Shown piece by piece: positions 9,327-22,000 of a DNA stretch of 64,000 nt (position 1 is the stretch's first letter; every line of letters begins with the position of its first letter). A program made the position numbers and the translations under genes. The notes beneath the pieces are model-generated. The model saw only the letters and a program-made list of their open reading frames with translations. It was not told the origin of the DNA and ran no database searches. This DNA comes from Gallionella sp. GTDB lineage: Bacteria; Pseudomonadota; Gammaproteobacteria; Burkholderiales; Gallionellaceae. Where the stretch lies: positions 1-64,000 of the forward strand of contig JAQUAI010000001.1 in NCBI GenBank assembly GCA_028687335.1, read 5' to 3'.

Positions 9327-10010
9327 ATGAGTTCGACTAATAAATCGGCGGTGGTTTTGCTTTCAGGCGGACTTGATTCCGCAACCGTTCTGGCGATGGC
9401 GGTACGTCAGGGGTATCAGTGTTACGCGCTCAGTGTTGATTATGGGCAACGTCATCATGCCGAACTGGCGGCGGCTCAGCGTGTTGCGCAAGCACTTGGC
9501 GCGACCGAGCATCGCGTGGTGAATATTGATCTCACTGGTTTTGGCGGATCGTCACTGACAGATAGTCGTATGGCTGTACCGCAACAATTGGCGGCGGGGA
9601 TTCCCAGTACCTATGTGCCTGCGCGTAATACCATCATGCTATCGCTAGCCTTGGCTTGGGCCGAGGTGTTGCGGGCACAACATATTTTCATCGGCGTAAA
9701 TGCGGTGGATTATTCGGGTTACCCCGATTGCCGTCCGCCGTTTATCGAGGCGTTTGAACGCATGGCTAACTTAGCCACCAAAGCGGCAGTTGAGGGGCAT
9801 GGGATGAGCATACATGCGCCTTTGCTGCACCTGACTAAAGCCGAGATCATTCAGCATGGAATGTCGCTGGGGCTGGATTATGCGTTGACCGTATCGTGTT
9901 ATCAGGCCGACGAGCAAGGACGTGCGTGTGGTGTGTGCGATTCTTGCCGTTTGCGCAAGGCAGGTTTTGATGCGGCGGATGTACCAGATCAAACGCGTTA
10001 TCAAAAATAG
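9327..10010 (+). CDS. queC: 7-cyano-7-deazaguanine synthase QueC
   Basis: ATP-dependent ligase that turns 7-carboxy-7-deazaguanine into preQ0; 227 residues from the ATG at 9327. The PP-loop ATP-binding motif is [13 protein letters not shown] near the N-terminus. The Zn-binding cysteines are at the C-terminus ([20 protein letters not shown]). The frame is open upstream inside queE, but family homology begins at VVLLSGG, so the short start is preferred. queD and queF are not in this window. Confidence 0.96.
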   Translation: MSSTNKSAVVLLSGGLDSATVLAMAVRQGYQCYALSVDYGQRHHAELAAAQRVAQALGATEHRVVNIDLTGFGGSSLTDSRMAVPQQLAAGIPSTYVPARNTIMLSLALAWAEVLRAQHIFIGVNAVDYSGYPDCRPPFIEAFERMANLATKAAVEGHGMSIHAPLLHLTKAEIIQHGMSLGLDYALTVSCYQADEQGRACGVCDSCRLRKAGFDAADVPDQTRYQK

Positions 10011-10041
10011 AACAGACTTGCTTGGAGATGCATTTTTTGCG

Positions 10042-10069
10042 TTGACAGTACAGGTCAAATCCGTATAAT
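10042..10069 (+). promoter_or_regulatory. Sigma-70 promoter of the tRNA pair
   Basis: A perfect -35 box TTGACA (10042-10047) and a perfect -10 box TATAAT (10064-10069) are separated by 16 bp. A G+C-rich stretch follows the -10 box (CGCGCTCC), as in stringently controlled stable-RNA promoters. The first tRNA starts 19 bases downstream. Confidence 0.9.
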
Positions 10070-10088
10070 TCGCGCTCCTTTGCGATGG

Positions 10089-10164
10089 GGGTCGGTAGCT
10101 CAGTCGGTAGAGCAGCGGACTTTTAATCCGTTGGTCGCGAGTTCGAATCTCGCCCGACCCACCA
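10089..10164 (+). tRNA. tRNA-Lys (anticodon TTT)
   Basis: Complete 76-nt cloverleaf with encoded CCA. The acceptor arms GGGTCGG and CCGACCC pair fully, the D arm is GCTC/GAGC, the anticodon loop is CTTTTAA (anticodon TTT) and the T loop is TTCGAAT. It shares the strong promoter and the downstream terminator with the next tRNA. Confidence 0.98.
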
Positions 10165-10203
10165 AACATGTATTCATAGCAAAGTACCTCGTTTTACTCC
10201 ATC

Positions 10204-10279
10204 GCCGCTTTAGCTCAGTTGGTAGAGCAACCGCCTTGTAAGCGGTAGGTCGTCAGTTCGAATCCGACAAGCGGCACCA
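10204..10279 (+). tRNA. tRNA-Thr (anticodon TGT)
   Basis: Complete 76-nt cloverleaf with encoded CCA. The acceptor arms GCCGCTT and AAGCGGC pair fully, the D arm is GCTC/GAGC, the anticodon loop is CTTGTAA (anticodon TGT) and the T loop is TTCGAAT. It lies 39 bases after tRNA-Lys and just before a terminator. Confidence 0.98.
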
Positions 10280-10284
10280 ATTTA

Positions 10285-10318
10285 AACCCGTTAATCCAAA
10301 AGGTTAGCGGGTTTTTTC
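10285..10318 (+). terminator. Rho-independent terminator after the tRNAs
   Basis: An AACCCG-started arm pairs with the GGTTAGCGGGTT arm (12-bp class stem with wobble pairs) and runs into TTTTTT. It closes the tRNA-Lys/tRNA-Thr transcript five bases after the CCA of the second tRNA. Confidence 0.85.
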
Positions 10319-10423
10319 TTGTGCTTTATGTTGCTATGCGTCTGTTGCGAATGATTGGTTGGATAAATTCTAACCCCTCATGTGCTAATCTTTTGCACCA
10401 ACCAATACACAACGGTCACTCCG

Positions 10424-11200
10424 ATGCATACCCCTCTTCCAGAAAAAAATATCATTTCTTTTGTTGCACATCACGCGCAAGTGGAGGTGCATCGGCATCA
10501 TTGCTTTCAGATTCTGTTGGGGCTTTCTGCGCCATTCAGTAGCAATATTAACGGCACGTTGCATGCCGGACGGCGAGCCTTGCTTATCAATCAGAACGTG
10601 GCGCATGCCTGCAATGCGAGTGAGGGCAGTAGCCTAATTTTTTTTATTGATGCGGAAAGTCGCACTGGGTGGCAATTGCGGCAGATGTTGGATGGGCTGC
10701 CTATCCTTGATTTGACGGAACTGTGGTTAGAGGCGGTGCCACAATCACCGACGATTGAAGAGATTCAAGCATGGTCGCATGAGCGTCGGTTGGCAGCGGC
10801 GGAAGATGCGCTAACACTGCTTGCTGAGGATGTTCAGTTAGCGAACGTTCGTGACAGTCGTATCGACGTGGCGATTGCATGGGTGGAGCAACATGTGCAC
10901 GAGAAAATAGGTTTGCCGGATGTGGCGGCCCAGATACAGCTTTCACCGGAACGCACGCGACATTTGTTTATGCAGGAGGCTGGGGTGTCGTTCTCGCAAT
11001 TCCTTATGTGGAAGCGTATCAAACTGGCTATCGTGTATGTGGTGCGCGATGGAGTCAGTCTTACCGAAGCGGCCTCGCGAGCGGGCTTTTCAGATCAAGC
11101 TCACTTCTGTCGTTTGTTTAAACGCACTTTCGGTATTCCGGCTGGTGGCTTGCTCCAGAATAGCCGTTTCATTCAATTCATCCATCCTTCAGTTAGCTAA
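10424..11200 (+). CDS. AraC-family transcriptional regulator
   Basis: DNA-binding regulator of about 258 residues. The C-terminal AraC domain has two helix-turn-helix units: the first around LPDVAAQIQLSPERTRHLFM and the second around SLTEAASRAGFSDQAHFCRL, followed by FKRTFGIPAG. The N-terminal third is a cupin-like sensor region (HHAQVEVHRHHCFQIL). The ATG at 10424 is preferred; a GTG at 10382 in the same frame is an alternative. The ligand is unknown. It is transcribed towards the two-partner secretion pair and separated from it by a weak terminator, so it may regulate those genes, but this is only positional. Confidence 0.85.
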   Translation: MHTPLPEKNIISFVAHHAQVEVHRHHCFQILLGLSAPFSSNINGTLHAGRRALLINQNVAHACNASEGSSLIFFIDAESRTGWQLRQMLDGLPILDLTELWLEAVPQSPTIEEIQAWSHERRLAAAEDALTLLAEDVQLANVRDSRIDVAIAWVEQHVHEKIGLPDVAAQIQLSPERTRHLFMQEAGVSFSQFLMWKRIKLAIVYVVRDGVSLTEAASRAGFSDQAHFCRLFKRTFGIPAGGLLQNSRFIQFIHPSVS

Positions 11201-11210
11201 CATCCCTAAG

Positions 11211-11243
11211 CCTTCCGCCGGCGATACGGAGGCGGAAGTTTTC
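11211..11243 (+). terminator. Probable terminator after the AraC gene
   Basis: CTTCCGCC (11212-11219) and GGCGGAAG (11231-11238) form an 8-bp G+C-rich stem with an 11-base loop, followed by TTTTC. It lies 11 bases after the regulator stop and before the secretion operon. Confidence 0.6.
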
Positions 11244-11300
11244 AAGCGCAGAGAACTTTGTTCGTTATAAATATTGCCTTTTAGTGGATAGGAGGCGGTA

Positions 11301-12986
11301 GTGATACAACTCTGGATGCGCAAGTCGGCCTCGTTGATTTTTCTGTTGTTGTCGGGGGCTACATTCGCGCAAGCGGCTGTTGATTCAGGCGCTATCCTCC
11401 GTGAAAGCCAAGAGAGTCAGCTGGTTACGCCGACATTACGTGCTCCTGAGTCGCCTTCACCAGTTCCTTCAAATCGCGGCCCCAAAGTGATGGTGCACGC
11501 ATTCAAGGTGGAAGGAAGCAGCCGATTTTTGGCAAGCGAATGGCACACAGTACTTCAGGATTTTTCAGGCAGAGAATTGACGTTTGCTGAATTGCAGGCT
11601 GCAGCGGATAGGGTCAGCTTGCATTATCGCCATGCGGGTTTGCATGCCTTAGCGGTACTTCCAGAACAGTCCTTGCAAGAAGGGGAAGTGCGCATCGTTG
11701 TGGTTGAAGGCCGTCTAGGTAAATCGCAACTTGAACTGCCGGTTGCTGCAAAACGAAGTCCTCAAAAACTACTCACGAAGATTCTCAATCAAGGGCAGCA
11801 GTCAGGGGCAATCATTGACCTTGATGCGTTGGAGCGCGCCACTCTGCTGGCGAACGATTTACCCGGACTGAAGGTGTCTACCGTGCTCGGCGCTGGCGAA
11901 CATCCCGGCGAAACGGATGTGGTGGCTCGGGTGCAATTGTTACCACTCGTCTCGGCTGTCCTCACTACGGACAATCATGATCCTGCGGCAACTGGCCGCA
12001 CCAAAGGAATTGCCTCAGTTTCACTAAATAGCCCTTTGGGAATGGGCGATCAAATCACTTTGTCGGCTCAGCGTTCTAAGGGAAAGCAGTTCGGTAGCAT
12101 GGGATTCAGTCTGCCGCTTAATAGCGACGGATTGCGTGCTGGTGTCAGTTACTCCAGTCTCGACTACACATTGCTCGACGGTTTTTCCTCGACGGGCGGG
12201 AAGGGTGCAGCTAAAACTTGGGCGAGCAACCTGAGTTACCCCTTTATTCGCCAGCAGCAGACAAATCTACAAGGGCAACTGAGTTATTCCGAGACGCATC
12301 TAGTCAACGATGCCAATACAGGAAATATTTCTGATAAAAGAAATTGCACATGGAATATCGGCCTGAATCTTAATCATAACGATGGATATTGGGGCGGAGG
12401 GGTTACCCTCGCCGGATTGAGCTATACGATTGGCGAGATTGATTTAAGTCGCAATGCCAGCGAGCTTGCCCAGGATCAGGCAGGTTTGCGGCGCAACGGG
12501 CGTTTTGCCAAGCTGAGCTATAACGTCGCACGTCTTCAGCGCTTGAGTGAGAAGGGCATATTTTGGCTGAGTGCCAATGGGCAGCTGGCTAACAAAAATC
12601 TGGATTCGACGGAAGAGTTTTCCTTGGGCGGTGCGAACGCTGTCAGAGCTTACCCCTCGCTGGAAGGCGCAGGGGATGAGGGGCAACTGGCGACGCTTGA
12701 ATATCGCCATGAATTATTTACACAGGTGCGAGGCAAAGTTTTTTACGACTGGGGCCGTGTTCGCATCAACCACAACAACAACTTTGCCGACGGGGCGATA
12801 CGTAACACCTATACCTTGCAAGGTATAGGTGTTGGAGTGGACTGGAGTGCTCATAAGCAACTTGCACTTAGAGCCAGCCTAGCTTGGCGGGTTGGCAGCA
12901 ATCCTGCGGCCCAAGCGAACGGACAAGATAGCGATGGCAGTAAACGAATGCCTCAGTTCTGGTTTTTTGCACAGTACGACTTTTAA
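11301..12986 (+). CDS. Two-partner secretion outer membrane transporter (TpsB/FhaC/ShlB family)
   Basis: Omp85-superfamily pore that exports the large TpsA protein encoded next door; 561 residues. A signal peptide (about 10-28) is followed by a Pro/Ser-rich stretch, a POTRA domain (about 65-140: VHAFKVEGSSRFLASEW, LHYRHAGLHALAVLP, GEVRIVVVEGRLG) and a ShlB-type 16-strand barrel domain ending in Phe (FAQYDF), the usual outer membrane C-terminus. The barrel includes the F-S-L-G-G motif (EEFSLGGANAVRAYP). The start is GTG at 11301, fixed by an AGGAGG ribosome site at 11290-11295; an in-frame ATG at 11316 is less well placed. The exoprotein gene starts 36 bases after the stop. Confidence 0.94.
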   Translation: MIQLWMRKSASLIFLLLSGATFAQAAVDSGAILRESQESQLVTPTLRAPESPSPVPSNRGPKVMVHAFKVEGSSRFLASEWHTVLQDFSGRELTFAELQAAADRVSLHYRHAGLHALAVLPEQSLQEGEVRIVVVEGRLGKSQLELPVAAKRSPQKLLTKILNQGQQSGAIIDLDALERATLLANDLPGLKVSTVLGAGEHPGETDVVARVQLLPLVSAVLTTDNHDPAATGRTKGIASVSLNSPLGMGDQITLSAQRSKGKQFGSMGFSLPLNSDGLRAGVSYSSLDYTLLDGFSSTGGKGAAKTWASNLSYPFIRQQQTNLQGQLSYSETHLVNDANTGNISDKRNCTWNIGLNLNHNDGYWGGGVTLAGLSYTIGEIDLSRNASELAQDQAGLRRNGRFAKLSYNVARLQRLSEKGIFWLSANGQLANKNLDSTEEFSLGGANAVRAYPSLEGAGDEGQLATLEYRHELFTQVRGKVFYDWGRVRINHNNNFADGAIRNTYTLQGIGVGVDWSAHKQLALRASLAWRVGSNPAAQANGQDSDGSKRMPQFWFFAQYDF

Positions 12987-13022
12987 GCCTTTTTCATTAA
13001 TTAATCTTGGCGGGTTGAGATC

Positions 13023-16000
13023 ATGAATCATGTCTATCGTCTGGTTTGGAGCACAGTTCACAATGCGTGGGTAGCGATTGCGGAAAACAGGCCCAGTCGC
13101 GGCAAAAACGGAGGAGGCAAAGCCAAACGCTTACTAGCAGCTACGCTGCTTTTGAGTGCGGCAAGTTCGGCTTTTTCACAGTCCTCTGTGCTCTCTGCCA
13201 CAGCGCTGCCTCAAGGCGGGCAAGTTGTGGCGGGACAGGCAAGCATCTCCCAATCGGCCGCGACGATGACGGTTCAACAGGGCTCTCAACAAGCTATCCT
13301 CAATTGGCAAGCTTTCAATATCGGCAGCAGTGCATCCGTTAATTTTCAGCAGCCGAATGCCGCTGCGGTTGCACTCAATCGAGTGATTGGTGCGGATGCG
13401 TCACAGATTATGGGCAGACTCACTGCCAATGGTCAGGTGTTTTTGATCAATCCCAACGGCATCATGTTTAGTCAAAGTGCTTCGGTGAACGTCGGTGGCA
13501 TGGTTGCGTCAACACTTGGTGTTAGCGACAGCGATTTTCTGTCCGGCAACTTTCGTTTCAACCGTAACGGGGCCACAGGTAAGATAGAAAATGCAGGCTC
13601 GCTGTCGAGTGCGTCGGGCGGCTATGTGGCTTTGCTGGCTTCAGACATTCACAACAGCGGCATCATCAGCGCCCAGCGCGGCACGGTGGCGCTGGCGGCG
13701 GGGGAGGCGGTGACTTTGAGCATGAATGGCGGGGCTGTTCAGGTTCAAGTTGATCCTGCTCAGGTGCAGGCGCAGATCGCTAATAGCAACTTGGTTGAAG
13801 CTGAGGGCGGTACGGTGATCATGAATGCTACAGCGGCGAATGTGCTGCTTGGGGCCTCAATTAACAACAGTGGCACGCTGAGTGCGAGCAGTCTGGTCAA
13901 CGATGGCGGAACGATCCGCCTTGCGGCCGACCATGTGCTCAATACCGGCACGATCCAAGCCGATGGCCCTCAAGGGGGGCGCATCGATATTTCCGCTCGC
14001 CAACATGACGCCTTCGGACAAATGTCTGCGCAGGGTACGCAGCTTGCTGGTGGTTCGGTGAATATCGATTCGTATCGCACGGTCATGTTGCGCGACGCAG
14101 CAATCAACGTCGATGGGCAAACAGATGGAGGTCGTATCAGTTTAGCTTCCGGTTTGAGCGGGACGGGAGGGATGTATCTGTCAGGGAGCATGACGGCCGA
14201 CGGCAATGTGGGACAGGGCGGTGAGGTGGTCGTCACGGGGAGCCAACTGGATCTATTCGGGATAAATATCTCAGCCAAAGGCGGCGCGGGAGGTGGTCAA
14301 ATCCGTGTTGGCGGTGATTATCAAGGCAGCAATGCTGCTGTTCCTAATGCCGAGCGACTGAACGTTAATGCGGGTACTTTCGATGTGTCGGCAACGCAAA
14401 ATGGCAGAGGTGGACAGGCTATCTTTTGGTCTGAGCAGCAGACCTTGTTTGCTGGTCGCGTGGAAGCACGTGGTGCCACGAATGGAGTGAAAGTAACCAA
14501 CACGGGTGGTTTGGTTGAAGTATCCAGCCGTGGTGAGTTGGGTTTCGGTGGGACAGCGCAGGCCAAGCAGTTACTTCTTGACCCTTCGGTGCTCAACATC
14601 ATTGAGCCGGGTATGGGCTTCGAGATGACGAATTTCGTTGATCCAGATGCAGCGGCAAGCGGCTTCGGCACGGCTGTCTACGATGTCAGCAACACCAATG
14701 TCCTTGTTCTTTCTCCCAATCAAAATGCCATCGGTTCAGGGGCAGGTTATGTATTTCAGCGGGATGGGACGCTGGTTTCAGCAATTCGTGACACAGGGGG
14801 GGTAACGAACTGGAATCCATTGGGCAGTGATCGCTACTTGATCGCGAATACGAGTGCCAATGCGGGCCTTGGGGCGGTGAGCTATTTCAACTCGGCGACG
14901 TCCACGGTGAATGGGCGTATGGATGCAAGCAATAGTTTGGTGGGGGACGGAACTTATGGGCAGGGCTTCGGGAAGCTATACGATTTAGGGGGCGGCTACT
15001 ACGGCGCAACGCTCGCAACTGATCGGGTTGGCTTGAACTCTCTTGTCCTGCAAAGAGGGGCTTGGCATTTCTTCAAGGCTAATAATGCGAGTACCAGTCT
15101 AGCCACGGGGATAGTGGGTAGTGGCAACTCGCTCGTGGGTAGTACGGCAGGGACTGCGCCAGCGACGGACCCTGCGCCGTTATCTGGACAGAACACCTGG
15201 ATGGCCACTACGCGGGGCGATGCGATTGGTTTTTTTGCCTCAAACGATTTGCGTAACAGTACGAATACCCCCGATACGGAACCTTATGTTTCGCGGACGC
15301 TGACCAGCATTGGTGCAGGCAACTGGGTGATGAGTAGCCCGCTATGGAATGGTAATACCGGGGCGGTGACGATCATTAGTCCCTCGTTGATTGATAACGG
15401 CACCCTACGCGGTGCGATCAGTGCTTCGAACAGCATTCTTGGCACAGCGACCAATCAAAATCTTGGTCTTGAGTTGAGAAATGATGGACGAGGTGGAACG
15501 GGGCTCCTTCAATTCGGTGGTTCCAGCAGTACCAACTACCTACTCAATTTAACAACGTACGGAGGTGTTGGTGCCTTTGTCGCATTAACCCCCAGTGTTG
15601 CAACAACGGGTATTTTTGGGGCGCTGAACAGTAGTAACGCCTTGCTGTTTCAAGCAGGAGATGCGGCAACGGGAGTGACGCAGCTTTCCGATGGCTCTGT
15701 TGTACTTAGCAATTCACTCTGGAGTTCAAATCGCGGCTATGCCCGTGTGTTGCCATTCAACACCAACTTTGAAACGACCTTGCGCGGGCAGCTCAGTGCA
15801 GTCGATGTGACCAACAGCCTGATTGGTGGTACGACGACAGACAAGGTCGGTCAGGGCATCACTGATTTGGGAAGCGGGAATTTCTTAGTGCGGTCTGCCT
15901 ACAATCGTTCATTCACTAAGTGGACTGGCCCCAGCGGCACGATTGATTTGGGGGCGCTGACTTTTATGAGCGCTTCGGCTCCTGTAGTCGGAACGCTGTC

Positions 16001-19000
16001 GGCATCCAATAGCTTACTGGGGCGCACAAACACCAGTGCATCGACCGGCGTGTTTGCGCTGGGCAACGTCACCGCGCTGTCCGATGGGACTTACGTTGTA
16101 CTGGGTAGGGATACTTCGGGTGATTTGAGTTTGGGTTGGGGGTTCGCTGCTTATGGGCGTGCCGGTGTGGGTGTTGTGGGGCAAGCTGGAGCGGGAGCCG
16201 GAAGTGTCGGGCTATACGATGCGGTAAATTATTCTGGTTTCAATTCTGCTAGTGTCACGGATCTTGGCTCGGGCTCTTGGGTGATTTCTGTTCCGTGGCT
16301 TACTAACTACAACGACCCTTATCTTGTTTGGGGCGGCAGCTCAAATATTCCGTCTGGGCAAGTCACAACGGCCAATACCTTTACCTTGCAAAATCCAGGC
16401 TCTGCCAATATTGGTTCGCTCGGTGGTGGTAGGTTTGTTTTGGGTATTCCGAATTACGGAGCGAATGCCACAGAGGGGGCGGTCACCATCATTGACGCCG
16501 CCAATGCCACAATCCCAACACTGAGCAGCGCAAATGCAATGTTGGGTAATGCGGGGGATCATTTGGGCGCAGGTGTTTCCGCATTGGGGAATAATCGATT
16601 TGCCATTCTTAATCCAAACTGGAATGGCAATACGGGAGCCGTTACTTTTGTTGATCCAAGCAATGCCGCAACGCGGTTGGTCGGTGCAATCACAACATCG
16701 AATAGCTTCACGGGAACATCAGCAGGTGATGGTGTTGGAAGTGGTGGAATTGTTAGCGTGGGTTCAAGCGGCATTTCAGCTCTGGTATCCCAGAACTGGG
16801 GCGGCAACAAGGGGGCGGTGACTTTATTCAATACTGCGACAGGCGACTTGTTGGGTAGCTTAAGTGGTAGCAACAGTTTGGTCGGGCGCAATGCGGGTGA
16901 CCATGTTGGTGTGGCCAATTACGGAGCGAATGGTTCGACAACAGATTTATTTGTCGATCTGGGCGGTGGCGAATTCGCTATGCGTACTGCAGGGTGGTTA
17001 GCCAACACTGGCGATAGCAGTGCAGCGGGTGCTGTGACATGGATCAATACCGCACAAACGATGCCAACTGGGACCGTAGGGGCGACGAACAGTCTTGTTG
17101 GGGCGAATGCAGGCGATGTCATTGGTGCTGATGGATTGGGAAGTTTATTGACTTCGCTGGGCGGTGGCTATTACGCCATGCGTCATGCCTATTTCGCTAA
17201 TGCAAAAGGCGCGATGACTATTTTTGATCGCGCCGCCCCAGCGGTGGGGAGTGTTGGAACTGGCAATAGTCTGGTCAACACCAGCACAGCTACGGGCGTG
17301 TTCAATGCTGCCAATGCCTCGTTCGTACAATTGGGTAACGGCTATGCCTTGATGACTCCGATGTGGGGCAATGGTCTAGAAGGCGCCATTACCTATATTC
17401 CAACGGGAACAACGGCAACAGGCGCTATTTCCAGCGCAACCAGTCTGATCGGTGCCGCCGGCAACGCTCTGGGTGGGCAGGTCATGATATTTACTAACAG
17501 CGCAAACAACGCTCAGTTATTGATCGGCAGCCCACTATGGAATGGCACACGTGGAGCTGCAACGTTGGTCAGCAATGCCAGCGGCTTGAGCAATACCCTC
17601 AAAGGGGTGTTGACGGTTGATGCAACAAACAGTTTTATTGGAAGCGCGGTTGGCGACAAGGTCAGTTCCGGTGGATTCAATTATCTGGGCAACGACATCT
17701 ATGTCGTTCAAAGCCCAGACTTTGGTTCTGGTGCTGCATCACGTACTGTTTTCGGTGCGGTGACCATGGGCGACAGTGTGACCAATGCACTTAAGGGGGA
17801 TGTGAGCAGCATCAACTCTTTCTTTTCATCCATTAGTGGGCAAAGTGCAGCGCCGTATATCAGCGGACAAGGTCAGACGGGGGCCATTCTCTCGACCGGT
17901 AGCGAAGTGGGACTGATCCAAGTTGTGCAGCCGGTCAGTTTGGTGAATAGCAGCTTACTCTATTCCGACTATGGTACCCGCCGCGTCAATATGCGTCCGC
18001 TGACCATCGAAGCTGTTCTGAGCACAGGGACCGATTTGGTCTTGCAGGCAACAAATGCGATTAATTTGTATTCGCCGATTACGGTTAATAATCCAACAGG
18101 CAATGGCGGTCATCTGACATTGCAAACCAGTTCGAGTAGCGGCGCAATTACGATTGGTAGCCAAGGACGCATCACCACTGACAACGGCGAGTTGACGATT
18201 ATCTCAGCCGGTAGCTTCATCAACAATGCCTCGGCAATACCGTTTAACACAGGCAGCAATCGATGGACGGTTTATGCCAACGACCCAGCAACCAGTTCGC
18301 TGGGGAGTAATTTGGGTTTCGGTTTTAAAGAATATGGCAAGACATTCGGGCAAGTGCTTGATGGACGGACAGCGCTGGGTAGCAACGTCAATGCTGTCGT
18401 ATTTGCTCAGCAGCCCACACTGTCGATGCCTAGCGTCTTGGACTTCAAGACTTACGATGGTACGACCGCGCTGGGCACGCCAGTTTCGATCACGGGTTTG
18501 GTCGATGGCGATCTGCTCGATCATACCTTTGCCTATACCGACATCCACGCCGATCCGAACTGGAACTCGAAAGACATCGTTCTGACGGTAGGTAATGGGG
18601 GGCTGACGAGTAGTGTCGCAACAGGTCAGAAACCTGTTTATGGCTATTTGAATCAACCCGCAGCAGGCTTTACCCAGACCTTTGCCGGCGCGGGTTTCAT
18701 CCAGCCTTTTAGTTTGAATGTCGATTTGGCAGGAACGGTCAGCAAGGTTTATGACGGTACGGATACCGCCCCGACGGGATACGCCCTGCAATTCGTTGTG
18801 CCAGCGTGGCAGCAAGCCGCGCCGGATTCTGGCCTGACCTTTGATTCCTCTCAGGTCAGTGGCAATTTCTACTCGGATCCTTGGGGTTGGGGTGTGCCAT
18901 CTAACACAACGGCCTTGGTGAGCGGCCATTCATCTGGTAACGGTGCGCAGTACTTTCAGGCCGGCGGGCCGATTGCTGTAACTGTACCGAATGGGGCGCG

Positions 19001-22000
19001 TTATCTGGCAACGGACTACAGCATTCAAATGAACAACTATTACGTGCAGGGCACGATTACGCCCAAGCCAGTTGTTGCTGGTTTGACTGCTAGCAACAAG
19101 ACTTATGATGGCACAACGACTGCCTCTGTCACTGGTTCGCTAAGCCAGATCACCCCGATTCAGAGTATTTACAACTCAACGAGCGGTGCCAGTGCGGACA
19201 ATGTTCAGCTTGCCGGAACGGCAACGGTTGGGAGTGCGAATTTTGTTGATGCCAATGCTGGTACTGGCAAGACTGTCACGATCAATCTATCTGGACTTAG
19301 CTTGACGGGGGCGGATGCCGAGAACTACACAATCGCCAACACCACGACCACCGCTGACATCACTCCTAAAGCACTGACTATCAGCGGCAGCACGGTAACT
19401 AACAAACAATATGATGGGACGGCGGCAGCTACCATCAACGTCGGAACGCTCGCCGGTTTCGTCGGTAGTGAAACCTTAGTGGCAAGCGGGGCTGGCACCT
19501 TCGCCAGTGTCAACGTTGGCAACAACATCAATGTGGCAACAACCTATTCACTGGCTAACGGTAGCAACGGGGGCTTGGCCTCCAACTACTCTTTGGCGAG
19601 CGAAACACTCACTGGCAACATCACGCCAGCTTGGCTGGCGGTGATCGTCGGCAGTCTCACTGGTAGTTCCAGCAAAGTGTATGACGGCAGCACGGCGGCC
19701 ACACTGAGCACGGGAAATTTCTTGTTGTCTGGCTGGGTGAATGGCGACGGTGCGGATGTTAGCGTGACCAAGACTCTCGGTGTTTTTGCCGATAAAAATG
19801 TGGGTAGCAACAAACTGGTGACGGTGACTTTGACCAGCGGCGACTTTGCGGCGACCACGACCAATTTGAGTAACTATGGCCTGCCCACCACCGCCAGCGG
19901 CAATATCGGCACGATTACCGCAAAGAGCCTGACCGCCAGCTATACCGCCAGCAACAAGGTGTACAACGGCAATATCACCGCGTCAGTGAGTGGTTCATCG
20001 AACGATGTGATCAACGGTGACACCGTGAACTTTACGCAGACGGCCAACTTTAGCGACAAGAATGTTGCCAATGGCAAAACGGTCAACGTCAGCAGCATCA
20101 GCTTGAGTGGTGCGGATGCAGGCAATTACAGTTTGCAAAACCTCACGGCAACCACGACAGCAAACATCATCGCTAAGGCATTGACCGCAACTTTTACAGG
20201 CAGCAACAAAGTATATGACCGCTTAACAACTGCCTCGGTGGCGGGGGCTTCGAGTGACATCGTCAGCGGAGACGCGGTCAGCTTTACGCAGACGGCTAAT
20301 TTCAGCGACAAGAACGTTGCCAACGGCAAGACCATTAATGTCAGCAGCATCGGTTTGAGTGGTGCGGATGCCGGCAACTACGTTTTGCAGAACACAACAG
20401 CAACGACCACAGCCAATATCACCGCGAAATCTCTGAGTGTGGTTTACACAGGCAACAACCGTGCTTATGACGGATCGACCTTGGCTACTGTGAATGACAC
20501 GATCACTGGCATTATCAGTGGCGACACGGTGACGCTGAGTGAAACGGCCAGTTTTGTGAGCAAAAATGCGGGAACGAGCAAGACCGTCAATGTCAGCGCG
20601 ATGACCTTAGCAGGTGCGGACGCTGGCAACTATGTATTGCAAAACACCACAGCCACGACCACGGCCAGCATCACAGCCAAAGCGCTAACGGCAAGTTACA
20701 GCGGAAGTGACAAAGTGTATGACGCAAACACCAGCGCAGCGGTGCTTGGCAGCTCGACAGATGTCATTAGCGGTGACACGGTAACGTTCACCCAGACAGC
20801 GGACTTTGCCAACAAAAACGTAGGCGCAGGCAAGACGATCAACGTGAACAGCATTGCATTGAGCGGAGCGGATGCGGGTAACTATGCTTTGCAAAACGTC
20901 ACAGCCACGACCAGTGCCAACATCATACAAGCCACGTTGAATGTGACGGGTGCGACAGCGTCGAACAAAGTGTATGACGGCACAAGTGTTGCAACGGTGA
21001 GTGGAGGAGGCATCGCCGCATTGGGAAGCGATAGCCTGACGCTATCAGGCGCAAATGCCAGCTTTGCGAATAAGAACGTAGGCACTGCTAAGGCCGTGAC
21101 CACGGCTTACACTCTGTCTGGCGCAGATGCGGCAAACTATGCTTTGGTACAAGCCAGCGGCCTAGCGGCAGACATTACCGCGAAGACAGTTACGGCGACT
21201 TACACTGGGGTAAACAAAGTGTATGACGCAGGTACAAGCGCCTCAGTGACGGGTGGTTTGAGCGGTGGCATCAGTGGTGACACCATCACCTACAGTCAGA
21301 CAGCTGCATTTGCTGACAAGAACGTGGGAACGAACAAGCAGATCAACATCAGCGGAATCAGCCTTGGCGGTGCCGATGCGGGCAACTATGTGTTGGCCAA
21401 TACGAGTTCGACCACGAGTGCCAATATCACACCGTTTGCACTGAGCATCAGCGGCATTACGGCCAATAACAAAATCTATGATGCGACGACGAATGCCATT
21501 CTGAGTGGTACGGCTAGTTTGAGTGGTGTGATGGGTAGCGATGTGGTTAACGTCAGCGGTACGGCTAGCGGAGCATTTGCCAATAAGCATGTCGGCGTTG
21601 CTAAATCCATTCTGGTCAGTGGCCTGAGCCTGAGTGGGGCGGATGCCGCCAACTATACGGTAGGTGCCTTGTCGGCTACGGCAGATATTAGCGCCAAGGC
21701 ATTGACTGCAAGTTATAGCGGTAGCAACAAAGTTTACGATGCCGGTGTCAATGCGACGGTAGCGGGTAGCTCTGCCGACATCATCAACGGTGACACGATA
21801 GGCTTTAGTCAAACGGCAGTGTTCGTCGATAAAAATGTCGGTACGGCCAAACAGATCGGTGTGAGCAATATTGCGCTGACCGGTGCCGATGCGGGTAACT
21901 ATGTCTTGCAGAGCACCACGGCCACGACCAGTGCCAACATCACACAAGCCACGTTGAATGTGACGGGCGCAACAGCAGCGAACAAAGTTTACGATGCCAG

